Source of the DNA: Promethearchaeota archaeon | Lineage (GTDB): Archaea > Asgardarchaeota > Lokiarchaeia > Sigyniarchaeales > SOKP01 | Direction of reading: 5' to 3' | DNA: 32,621 nucleotides | Assembly (NCBI GenBank): GCA_016839765.1 | Contig: JAEOTP010000044.1 | Location: forward strand, 1-32,621 | Part shown: one piece after another, positions 24,630 to 32,362 of the stretch | Numbering within the stretch: position 1 is the first letter of the stretch | How the letters are laid out: each line of letters begins with the position of its first letter | The notes under the pieces: generated by a model | Told to the model about the DNA's origin: nothing | Seen by the model: the letters and a program-made list of their open reading frames with translations, nothing else | Database searches by the model: none | Made by a program: the position numbers and the translations under genes

Positions 24630-25325
24630 ATGGTTTATTTGGATGTTATTAACATAGTTAAAGTAATTACTGCAATAATTACAATCATAATTGCATTTAG
24701 TGCGGGATTTATTGAGCTGCGTTTAAATTCAAAAAACTGGTTAAATAGATGGTTTGCCTTGTTTTTTTTATCTGCTTCCTTGGGATTTTTAGCATATACA
24801 ATTTACCATCTAATAACATGTAGCGGATGTGAACCTATTATTATTTCCATTATGATTACAGCACAGATTTTTTTCAATTTTATTCCTATATCCTTAGTAA
24901 TGACAGTTTTTATATTAGAAAAATCTCCGAAGATAGCTATGAGTCTAAAATATCTTGGAACAATGATAGCATTATTCATATCAATGAGTTTCGGGTATTT
25001 TATCTGGAAACCATGGGTGGATCCAGTTAAATATGCACAAAGTATTGTTGATACCAAAACCGAACCTATTTTACAAATTTTTGTGAATCTTCTCAGGATA
25101 GTATTAGCCGCTTATGTAGTGTATAAATATGCTATGATTACCAGAAAAACCGAGGGAGAAACTAAAAAAAGAATACAATGGTTTTTTGTAGGAGTATTTA
25201 TCGTCATTGTTGGGCTCATTATCAATTTAATTGGAGGTTTGCTCAAATTTCCTGAATTTGAAATTCTTGCCTTGATTCTGTTTAATATCGGGGCAATAAC
25301 AATAGTTAAGGGCTTTTTTATGTAA
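24630..25325 (+). CDS. Seven-span membrane protein of unknown function
   Basis: Seven predicted membrane spans fall near residues 5-25, 38-62, 70-95, 105-125, 147-167, 178-200 and 205-227, with short loops. The layout resembles the stand-alone 7TM sensor modules found ahead of histidine kinases, but no signalling domain is attached. A C-S-G-C segment (residues 69-72) lies in the loop after the second span. AAAGGA six bases before the ATG is a good ribosome binding site. It is divergent from the TIR gene across a 294-base gap. I do not recognise a specific family. Confidence 0.75.
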   Translation: MVYLDVINIVKVITAIITIIIAFSAGFIELRLNSKNWLNRWFALFFLSASLGFLAYTIYHLITCSGCEPIIISIMITAQIFFNFIPISLVMTVFILEKSPKIAMSLKYLGTMIALFISMSFGYFIWKPWVDPVKYAQSIVDTKTEPILQIFVNLLRIVLAAYVVYKYAMITRKTEGETKKRIQWFFVGVFIVIVGLIINLIGGLLKFPEFEILALILFNIGAITIVKGFFM

Positions 25326-25403
25326 TAAAATTTATTTTATTGCTCCGTATTTCTTATAAATAGTTATAATGAACTTATGGGAATAGATAGCTTAACAGAT
25401 GTA

Positions 25404-25946
25404 TTAATATTCTATACCTAATCGAGCATTTATTCCCTTAGAAGCATAATAATGCTTTATCATTCTCATTTCTGTTAATAGATCAGCCCTCTCTTTTATT
25501 TTCGGATGCATATTTGGTCCCCCAGTTAAAATTAATTCGACTTTTTCTGGCTTTTTTCTTATTAATTTTAATACTGCCTCAACTTCAAGTAATCCATACG
25601 TGATTGCAACACCTATCTCATCCAAAATGACAATATCATATTCATCACTCATAATTATTTTTTCTGCAAACTCTAAGGCTTTCTTAGCTTGCTCGTAATC
25701 GATATCCCTTGGTTCACTAATTAAATCTGGAGTACCAAATTGTTTCACTTCAAAATTAGGTGTATTTTTGATTGATTCTAACTCACCATACCGATAGTCA
25801 CCTTTCATAAATTGTACCATATATACTTTAAAACCATGTCCAATTGCTCGGAATCCTTGTCCTAAAGCGGCTGTAGTTTTACCCTTCCCCCTACCAAAAT
25901 ATACTTGAATAAATCCTTGCTTTAACCTTTTTCTATTGGAACTCAT
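25404..25946 (-). CDS. cobO: Cob(I)alamin adenosyltransferase, CobO/BtuR type
   Basis: The P-loop GRGKGKTTAALGQGFRAIGH follows the opening IQVYF strand. Also typical are VYMVQFMKG, then YDIVILDEIGVAITYGLL with the Walker B-like DE, and the closing LTGGPNMHPKIKERADLLTEM. The enzyme moves the adenosyl group from ATP to cobalt, giving adenosylcobalamin, needed by mutases and some ribonucleotide reductases. The length (180 aa) is normal. AAGGA six bases before the ATG fits as a ribosome binding site. It stands alone, with no corrinoid synthesis gene next to it. Confidence 0.94.
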   Translation of the reverse strand: MSSNRKRLKQGFIQVYFGRGKGKTTAALGQGFRAIGHGFKVYMVQFMKGDYRYGELESIKNTPNFEVKQFGTPDLISEPRDIDYEQAKKALEFAEKIIMSDEYDIVILDEIGVAITYGLLEVEAVLKLIRKKPEKVELILTGGPNMHPKIKERADLLTEMRMIKHYYASKGINARLGIEY

Positions 25947-26060
25947 AATTTTCCTTATCGTATATTTAATTAAATAGTGGAATATTCTATCATTTAATTA
26001 TTTTTTAATATCAGCTATTAAGGTTTAATTAATATCTAATGAAGATATAACTGTGATTAT

Positions 26061-26828
26061 ATGGGAAATTTTGAAGAATTAAGTAATAAAATAAATAAAT
26101 ATCTACGATTATCCACTTTTCCGGTGGGAGTAAAATTATTAGAAAATACAGAAGAGTTAAATACCATAAAATTCTTAAAAAACCCAGAAAAAAAACTAGC
26201 TATTTGTCAGATTTTCAGCTATGCCAGATATTATGGGTGGACTATGGGTTGCACTAAAGAAGATAATTTATGCCCACTCGCCGGAATATCTCTTGGGTTA
26301 GAAGAATCTTATAGATTATTTGAAGAAGGAGCTTTTTTCGTAGGTAGATATAATGAAACTAAAGAAGCCGCCATAAAAACAACAACCTCAATGCCTAAGT
26401 TACCATTTGGTAAATTTTCTGCTATTCTAGCTGGTGCTTTACACCGTATCGATTTCACACCAGATTTAATATTAATTTGGGGAAATTCTGCTCAAATAAT
26501 GAGAATTATTCAAGGATATCTATGGAAAAAAGGCGGGAGAGTCTCAATGTCAACATTCTGCGACGGAGTGTGTGCAGATACTATTTCAAATGCATTGATT
26601 ACAAAGGATTTACAAATAGCTTTTCCTTGCCTTGGTGATCGCCGATTTGGCATGGCATTAGATTCAGATTTAATAGCATCTATACCAATAGAACTTATTG
26701 ATGAGATATTAGAAGGAATAGAGAAAACCCACAAAGCAGGTACGAGATATCCAATACCATACCAAATATCAACTCCAGAGTTTTTTATGAAGTTGAAAGA
26801 ACAATTAGATAAGGTCGAAAAGAATTAA
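26061..26828 (+). CDS. DUF169 family protein
   Basis: The recognisable segments are FPVGVKLL near the start, CQIFSYARYYGWTMGCTKEDNLCPL with three cysteines, then PFGKFSAILAGALHRIDFTPDLILIWGN, and later CDGVCADTI and the end segment FPCLGDRRFGMALDSDLIASIP. This is the DUF169 pattern of archaea and anaerobic bacteria, of unknown activity. The conserved cysteines suggest a metal or redox role. It lies 90 bases upstream of the CoA-transferase-like cluster on the same strand, so it may belong to that operon. The length is typical. Confidence 0.85.
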   Translation: MGNFEELSNKINKYLRLSTFPVGVKLLENTEELNTIKFLKNPEKKLAICQIFSYARYYGWTMGCTKEDNLCPLAGISLGLEESYRLFEEGAFFVGRYNETKEAAIKTTTSMPKLPFGKFSAILAGALHRIDFTPDLILIWGNSAQIMRIIQGYLWKKGGRVSMSTFCDGVCADTISNALITKDLQIAFPCLGDRRFGMALDSDLIASIPIELIDEILEGIEKTHKAGTRYPIPYQISTPEFFMKLKEQLDKVEKN

Positions 26829-26887
26829 TTTAAATTACTTTTCTTAATAATATTAGTTTATAATTAAAATTTAAGATTAGATTTCAT

Positions 26888-26895
26888 GAGGGGAG
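26888..26895 (+). promoter_or_regulatory. Ribosome binding site placed far from the annotated start
   Basis: GAGGGGAG is a strong ribosome binding site, but the first usable ATG (26919) is about 25 bases on. Directly after it lies an ATC codon at 26901 in the gene's frame. It is also embedded in a four-codon ORF, ATG at 26886 to TAA at 26898-26900, in the same frame as the gene. Confidence 0.5.
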
Positions 26896-26918
26896 AATAA
26901 ATCAGAGAAAGCAAACTT

Positions 26919-27761
26919 ATGCCTTTAAGGGAGGCAATCTCTACTTACGTTCAAGATGGCGATTTGGTTGGATTAGGAGGGCTTTCTTTTTGGAGAAAAC
27001 CAATCAGCGCTTGTAGAGAGATAATTAGACAAGAAAAGAAAAATTTATCAGCATGTACATTTGTGGGCGGAATTGATATAGATATGCTTATAGCCGGAGG
27101 GTGCATCTCAGAAGTAAGAAGTTGTTTTGTAGGAATGGAAACATTTGGTATGGCTCCGCATTATAGAAAAGCTGTTGAATCTGGTAAGGTGAAGATTTCC
27201 GAGGAAAGTGAAGCTACGATTGCTTTAGGATTAAGAGCGTCTTATTTAAAAACACCTTTTATGCCTTTAAAGGGGATAATAGGAACTGACTTTCCTAAAG
27301 TAAGAGATGATATTAAACAAATAGAAGATCCCCTTGGGTCAGGAACTCAAGTAATGGCAGTTCCTAAAATAGATCTAGATGTTGCAATTTTGCACGTACC
27401 TTATGCTGATGAAATTGGAAACGGTAATATTGCCGGTGCTGTGTGGATGGATGATGATATGGCAAAAACAGCAAAAAAGACGATTATTATATGTGAAAAA
27501 TTAGTGGAAACTGAAGATATCCGATACTTACCTGGGAAAGCTCAATTACCAATGCAGACAACCACAGCTGTAGTAAAATCTCCTTTTGGAGCTCATCCTA
27601 CTAGTTGTTACCCTATATATACTTTTGATCCTCTTCATATTCAAGAATATCTTAAAATGGATTTTGAAGATTATAAGAATAAGTTTATTATAGATAAAAC
27701 TCCAGTACAATATCTTGAACAAACAGGTGGAATACAAACCATTTTTAACATATTATTATAA
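26919..27761 (+). CDS. CoA-transferase-like alpha subunit (GctA/IpdA family)
   Basis: Family I CoA-transferase fold, with MPLREAISTYVQDGDLVGLGG at the start and RKPISACREIIRQ and LSACTFVGG following. The middle has VGMETFGMAPHYRKAVESGKV with E95, E96 and E98 just after it, then LKTPFMPLKGIIGTDF. The C-terminus ends in the usual AHPTSCYPIYTFDPLHIQEYL. The family includes glutaconate CoA-transferase subunit A and the IpdA subunit of a ring-opening hydrolase. Upstream codons in frame (IRESKL) look like the usual family N-terminus but sit behind a TAA and lack ATG/GTG/TTG, so the true start is unclear. It is followed after 44 bases by the nitroreductase gene and then by the beta subunit. Confidence 0.87.
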   Translation: MPLREAISTYVQDGDLVGLGGLSFWRKPISACREIIRQEKKNLSACTFVGGIDIDMLIAGGCISEVRSCFVGMETFGMAPHYRKAVESGKVKISEESEATIALGLRASYLKTPFMPLKGIIGTDFPKVRDDIKQIEDPLGSGTQVMAVPKIDLDVAILHVPYADEIGNGNIAGAVWMDDDMAKTAKKTIIICEKLVETEDIRYLPGKAQLPMQTTTAVVKSPFGAHPTSCYPIYTFDPLHIQEYLKMDFEDYKNKFIIDKTPVQYLEQTGGIQTIFNILL

Positions 27762-27805
27762 TTATAATCAAATTTTCAAAAATTAAAATTAAAAAGTGTG
27801 GTTTT

Positions 27806-28603
27806 ATGAATGAAACTAAGAAAATGAATCAAACTTTAGAGATAATCGAGAAGAGAAGAACTATCCGTGCATATAACCCTACTCCATTAACTCCAGAAGA
27901 AATTAATACTATTATCCATGGAGCCATGAGAGCTCCCACAGCAGGTAATATGATGTTCTATTCTATTATTCAGGTAAATGACCAAAAAATGAAAGATAAA
28001 TTAGCATTAACCTGTGATAATCAGCCTCATATTGCTAAGGCTCCCTTAGTTCTGATTTTTTTAGCTGATGTGCAACGTTGGTGGGATTATCTTCAACTTA
28101 GCATGGTTCCTGATCTATGTGAAGAAAGGGGTATAGACCTTGAAACTCCACAAGAATCAGACTTGCTAATGGCATGTTGTGATGCCTTAATTGCTGCACA
28201 GAATGCAGTTATCACAGCTGAGTCATTAGGAATAGGTTCATGCTATATTGGTGATATTATGGAAAACATCGAAATACATCGCGAAATGTTTAATCTCCCT
28301 AAATGGGTATTTCCCATTACAATGGTCTGTTTTGGATACCCTAAAGGTGATAAAGAAAAGATACCATTAAAAGAACGATTCCCCAAGAAATTTATCCATT
28401 TTATCGATAATTACAATAGACTAAATAAGGAAGATTTTACTGAAATGTTTCATAATGTAAATAGGGATTTTAATATAAAATTTGCTAAGAATTTAGGACA
28501 ACAGTTTTATTTTGGGAAATTAGGTGCTGATTTTTCAAAAGAAATGCGTCGATCTGTTAAAATCGCTATTAAGGATTGGATTGCAAAAAATGGTGATTTG
28601 TAA
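27806..28603 (+). CDS. Nitroreductase-family flavoprotein
   Basis: The nitroreductase FMN-binding pattern is clear: EKRRTIRAYNPTPLTPEEI, then GAMRAPTAGN, and later the Ala-rich helix ALIAAQNAVITAESLGIGSCYIGDI with CFGYPKGD after it. Such enzymes use FMN and NAD(P)H to reduce varied substrates, including enones and aromatics. The C-terminal 70 residues are longer than the minimal family member. Its position between the two CoA-transferase-like subunits, 44 and 41 bases away, argues that it acts on the same pathway intermediate. Confidence 0.9.
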   Translation: MNETKKMNQTLEIIEKRRTIRAYNPTPLTPEEINTIIHGAMRAPTAGNMMFYSIIQVNDQKMKDKLALTCDNQPHIAKAPLVLIFLADVQRWWDYLQLSMVPDLCEERGIDLETPQESDLLMACCDALIAAQNAVITAESLGIGSCYIGDIMENIEIHREMFNLPKWVFPITMVCFGYPKGDKEKIPLKERFPKKFIHFIDNYNRLNKEDFTEMFHNVNRDFNIKFAKNLGQQFYFGKLGADFSKEMRRSVKIAIKDWIAKNGDL

Positions 28604-28644
28604 ATTTAATTATTGAAAGTATATAATGAAAGAGGTATAAAAAA

Positions 28645-29526
28645 ATGAGTGCAGATTCAGAAGATTATACTATAGATGAGATAATGACAGTTTTAATGGC
28701 AAGAGAAGTACGAAATGATGATGTTATGATTGTTGGAGTTGCAACTCCAATGGTATGGGCAGCATTTACATTAGCAAAATTAACCCATGCCCCTGATGCA
28801 ATTTATCATTACATTATGGGAAATACATTTGTCATGGAACCCCGACAAGTATCATTACTGTATTTTGAAATGAATACTGCAAGGGCTTATAGATTTCAAA
28901 ACTCAGTTGAATGTACATTAGAATCCCTTCCCTCTGATAAACTTACTACAATAGAGTTCTTTAGACCTGCTCAGGTTGATCAATATGGAAATACCAATAA
29001 TATCTGCATAGGTGATTGGTCCAAACCCAAAATTCGTCTCCCTGGATGTGCGGGAATAGCTGATTTTAGCATGTTTTATAAGCGAGGTTCTTTTTTATAT
29101 ATTCCTCGACATGATACTAGAACTTTTGTACCAACAGACAAACTTTTTTTTATCTCTGGTGTAGGATTTCCTGATGGTAAGCCTTCTATATGCGGTGGTT
29201 CCGGTCCTAAGTGTGTAATAACTAATTTAGCTTATTTAGATTTTGATGATGATACTAAAAGAATGAAATTAGGAGCTATTCATCCTGGCTTTGACCTTGA
29301 AACTGTAAAAGAATCAACGGGATTTGAATTAATTATCCCAGATAAGTTGAAAGAAACAGTACCACCAACATTAAAAGAAATTAAATTGCTAAGAAAAAAA
29401 GTTGATCCATTGAACATTAGGAAATTGGAAGTTCTTTCTGGGCCAGAGAGAGAGGAATTATTAGATGAAATAATTCAAAAAGAATTAAAAATGGAGATAA
29501 AATATCCTAAATTAATAATACAATAA
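28645..29526 (+). CDS. CoA-transferase-like beta subunit lacking the usual Glu
   Basis: The GctB/COG2057 fold shows in VGVATPMVWAAFTLAKLTHAP near residues 30-50, in QVDQYGNTNN, in IRLPGCAGIADF, and in the late IPRHDTRTFVP and HPGFDLETVKESTGF. In typical members the strand after THAP ends Y-E-S-G, whose Glu forms the CoA thioester. Here it reads Y56-I57-M58-G59, so the acid is missing at the position matching Glu54 of Acidaminococcus GctB. This resembles what is described for IpdB, whose complex hydrolyses a ring rather than transferring CoA. AAGAGGT before the ATG is a good ribosome binding site. It is last in the cluster. Confidence 0.85.
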   Translation: MSADSEDYTIDEIMTVLMAREVRNDDVMIVGVATPMVWAAFTLAKLTHAPDAIYHYIMGNTFVMEPRQVSLLYFEMNTARAYRFQNSVECTLESLPSDKLTTIEFFRPAQVDQYGNTNNICIGDWSKPKIRLPGCAGIADFSMFYKRGSFLYIPRHDTRTFVPTDKLFFISGVGFPDGKPSICGGSGPKCVITNLAYLDFDDDTKRMKLGAIHPGFDLETVKESTGFELIIPDKLKETVPPTLKEIKLLRKKVDPLNIRKLEVLSGPEREELLDEIIQKELKMEIKYPKLIIQ

Positions 29527-29762
29527 TTTCTTTCTAACTTTCTTGTTAAAAAGAATTGTTTATCAACATAATATTTCATGCTTGATAAATTTCATAATTA
29601 TTCTCAGAAGATAAATAATTGAACTTTCAATAATATTTTTCGATTTTTTATTTTCGAATACCTCCTTCAATATTATTAGGAACCATAAAAATGATATAAA
29701 ATATTTGAATAATTAGGTTATAAATAACTTTATATAAAGATTATGAAAAATAGGTAAGAATT

Positions 29763-30749
29763 ATGAAAAAATATAACTGGGGTATTGTCGGTACAGGGAG
29801 GATGGTAGAAAAATTTCTGAACTCCATACAAGGTATAAATCAAATTAATATTCTTGGTGCTGCATCCAGAGATAGAAATAGGTCATTTGAAATTAAAGAA
29901 AAATATTCTTTAACAAAACATTATGATTCTTATGATGATTTATTTCAAGATAAAGAAGTAGATGTTATATATATAGCAACTCCACACAACTCTCATTATA
30001 AATATACAAAAACCGCACTTGTACATAAAAAAGCAGTTTTATGCGAAAAACCTATAACAGTAAATTCAAAGGAATTAAAAGATCTAATTATTATATCTCA
30101 TGATAATGAGTGTTTTTTAATGGAAGCTATGTGGACTCGCTTCCTACCTGTTATTAATAAAATTAATCAATGGATTGATGAAAATAAAATAGGTGAAGTT
30201 AAGCAAGTAATAGCCGACTTTGGAGTCAATTTTGAATATGATCCAAACCATAGAGCATTCAATCCTCATTTAGCAGGTGGTGCTTTATTAGATCTTGGTA
30301 TTTATCCAATCTTCTTAGCATCAATGGTATTTAAAATAGAACCAATTAATATTATTTCACATGTTTTTAAAGTAGAAACAGGTGTTGATGGCATTACTAA
30401 TTTGATCTTTGATTATGGAGATGATAAAAGTGCTTTACTAACTTGTTGTAATTTATTCCAAACTCCTTGTGAAGCGACTATTATGGGTATGAATGGTATG
30501 ATTAAAATTCCAACTAGATTTGTCCAAGCTGAAAAAGCTATTTTAATGAATAATAATTTTAAGATATTAGATGAATTTAATCACCTAGAATATAATAAAG
30601 GATGGAAATATGAAGCAATTCATGTAAGTGAATGTTTAGAAAAAGGAAAAAAAGAAAGTGAAATCATGCCTTTAAAAGAATCTCTTAAAATTATGAAAAT
30701 TATGGATAGAATTCGAAAACTAATTAAGTTGAAATATCCTTTTGAGTAA
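29763..30749 (+). CDS. Gfo/Idh/MocA-family oxidoreductase
   Basis: The N-terminal Rossmann domain has WGIVGTGRM (6-14). Then come VIYIATPHNSHY near 70, the catalytic E95-K96-P97 in LCEKPIT, EAMWTRFLP near 121, and GGALLDLGIYPI at 172-183 with D177 and Y181. This is the dihydrodiol-dehydrogenase-like branch of the family, which oxidises sugars or cyclic alcohols with NAD(P). The substrate is unknown. A weak AGGT precedes the ATG. The gene stands alone on the plus strand, 236 bases from the CoA cluster; that gap holds no gene I can support. Confidence 0.9.
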   Translation: MKKYNWGIVGTGRMVEKFLNSIQGINQINILGAASRDRNRSFEIKEKYSLTKHYDSYDDLFQDKEVDVIYIATPHNSHYKYTKTALVHKKAVLCEKPITVNSKELKDLIIISHDNECFLMEAMWTRFLPVINKINQWIDENKIGEVKQVIADFGVNFEYDPNHRAFNPHLAGGALLDLGIYPIFLASMVFKIEPINIISHVFKVETGVDGITNLIFDYGDDKSALLTCCNLFQTPCEATIMGMNGMIKIPTRFVQAEKAILMNNNFKILDEFNHLEYNKGWKYEAIHVSECLEKGKKESEIMPLKESLKIMKIMDRIRKLIKLKYPFE

Positions 30750-30858
30750 ATTTTAATTATAATTAAATTTCAATTATAGAGCCTAATAAGCTAAAAATTG
30801 AACCGTGGAAGATTAAAACTATTAAATTTGGGACAGAATTTTAATTATCAATTATAAT

Positions 30859-31566
30859 CTATTCTTTAGGATATAATTGTATTTTTCGACCCTTTTTTTT
30901 AAAAAGAATTAAATCGTTCCCTGATAATTTATCGATGTGATATTTAACAGTATTGCGTGCGAGATTAATATTATCAGAAATCTCAGAAGATGTAATTCCT
31001 GGATTTTTCTGAATTAATTTGAAAACTTTGGTAGTAGTTTCTGATTTTGCTAATCCATTTTCGAACGATTCTAATGTTTCAATACTATTCATTAATGGAA
31101 AATATACCGAATATTGTCCAAATCTTTCTTTCCTAATAATATTATATTTCAAAAGCACATCTAAGTGCCACTGCAATTGTCCTTTTTGGATATTACATTC
31201 TCTCAATAATTCATTATGGTGAATTCCTGGACTTTCAAGAATAAATTTAATAAGATTTTTACGATTTTCATTTCCAAATATTTCTTTTAAGGTTAATCTT
31301 GATCTACCACTATAAAAGAATTGTTTGCGTGTAAATCGATTTTTGTACTCCTTAACAGAGATGACTGAAGAAAGAAACACTAAGATAATCGCGGTAATTG
31401 ATAGGATAATTATAAAAAACTTAATAACAGGATTTATTGGTTCACCAAATACATCTTCCAAGGAAAAAAATACATGAAGAGTTAAAATTAATAGAGTAAA
31501 AAAAATTGGGATTAATATAAGATTAATTAATAAAATCTTATTTAACTTAAGTTTATATTTTACCAT
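30859..31566 (-). CDS. Membrane-bound regulator with two winged helices
   Basis: Two membrane spans (about 10-33 and 47-70) are followed by a linker and then two winged-helix domains. The first (about 92-148) has IHHNELLRECNIQKGQLQWHL; the second (about 168-233) has ITSSEISDNINLARNTVKYHIDKL. The pattern matches archaeal membrane-tethered transcription factors, which are thought to read a membrane or lipid state and bind DNA from the membrane. It begins 6 bases after the end of the methyltransferase-like gene, so the two form an operon. It may autoregulate through the repeated element upstream of that operon; this is inference. Confidence 0.85.
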   Translation of the reverse strand: MVKYKLKLNKILLINLILIPIFFTLLILTLHVFFSLEDVFGEPINPVIKFFIIILSITAIILVFLSSVISVKEYKNRFTRKQFFYSGRSRLTLKEIFGNENRKNLIKFILESPGIHHNELLRECNIQKGQLQWHLDVLLKYNIIRKERFGQYSVYFPLMNSIETLESFENGLAKSETTTKVFKLIQKNPGITSSEISDNINLARNTVKYHIDKLSGNDLILFKKKGRKIQLYPKE

Positions 31567-31572
31567 TTGCTT

Positions 31573-32160
31573 CTATTCATCTTTTTTCTTGTTCAATCTC
31601 AAAACTGGAAACATAAAAAATACTTTATTTGCATATTTTAAATATTCATCCCTATATTTAGATTTTAATGCAATATCTTCAATTTTACCTAATACTATAT
31701 AAGCCAAAACTTCCCCTATCCAAATAAGTAGGATAATTGTATAGCTACTAATATTAAAAGGATTAAAATCTACAATTGGGTAAGTCTGAAATGCAACTAA
31801 AGTCATACCAAATGTCATTATTATAAAAGCTAAATATTGAGGATGTCTGACAAATTTATAAGGTCCATTACGAATTAACTGTTTCCTATGAGTTATTTGA
31901 AAAATTAGAGCGTATATGTAAAGAGTAAATCCAACTAATGCAATGTAGGTTCCAGGAATTCTAAACAAGAACCGGAGATCATATAGTAAAATTCCTGGAT
32001 TTTGAAAGAAGAGAGCTATGTATGAGATTATAGGAACACTCATAATACCAAACCATACAGCAGTACAAGGTACATATTGGAAAATTGGGATTAGAAATGA
32101 AGAAATGCTGGTTGAAATTGATACAAGTTTATTTTTAATTTTATATCCTTTTTGATTCAT
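31573..32160 (-). CDS. Isoprenylcysteine/phospholipid methyltransferase-like membrane enzyme
   Basis: About five membrane spans, with the ICMT/PEMT signature near the C-terminus: GPYKFVRHPQYLAF (99-112), then the late E161, and SKYRDEYLKYANKVFFMFPVL. In this superfamily the RHP-x-Y loop and the Glu bind SAM, and the methyl acceptor is a prenylated cysteine carboxylate, a phospholipid headgroup or another membrane lipid. Which one applies here is not known; a lipid acceptor seems more likely for an archaeon. AAAGGT 8 bases before the ATG is a good ribosome binding site. The next gene, the membrane regulator, follows after 6 bases. Confidence 0.85.
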   Translation of the reverse strand: MNQKGYKIKNKLVSISTSISSFLIPIFQYVPCTAVWFGIMSVPIISYIALFFQNPGILLYDLRFLFRIPGTYIALVGFTLYIYALIFQITHRKQLIRNGPYKFVRHPQYLAFIIMTFGMTLVAFQTYPIVDFNPFNISSYTIILLIWIGEVLAYIVLGKIEDIALKSKYRDEYLKYANKVFFMFPVLRLNKKKDE

Positions 32161-32213
32161 TTTTCTTTACCTTTTAATTTTTAATATTCCTTACAAAATA
32201 AGAAATAAATCGC

Positions 32214-32221
32214 TTTATAAA
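32214..32221 (-). promoter_or_regulatory. TATA-like box for the methyltransferase-regulator operon
   Basis: TTTATAAA (palindromic) lies about 54-61 bases before the ATG. A repeated element begins only 7 bases upstream of it on the transcribed strand, where a bound protein would affect TBP/TFB loading. Confidence 0.5.
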
Positions 32222-32227
32222 GGTTTA

Positions 32228-32246
32228 AGGTGCACTTTTCGAACAA
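32228..32246. repeat. Repeated element, copy 1
   Basis: AGGTGCACTTTTCGAACAA, directly upstream of the TATA-like box of the operon. It matches copy 2 at 32344-32362 at 16 of 19 positions. It contains GTGCAC and TTCGAA, both palindromic. Confidence 0.55.
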
Positions 32247-32343
32247 TTCAAAGATTTATAAAAGTTAAAACAAAAGCACAAACAAATAAAAAAATTAGTA
32301 TTTAGGGTTTTCTTAATCCCTTTTTTGCAAATATATGGTTTTT

Positions 32344-32362
32344 AGGTACACTTATTGAACAA
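32344..32362. repeat. Repeated element, copy 2
   Basis: AGGTACACTTATTGAACAA is a direct repeat of the element at 32228-32246 with three mismatches, 116 bases further on. It spans the stop codon of the LVIVD-repeat gene. Confidence 0.55.
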
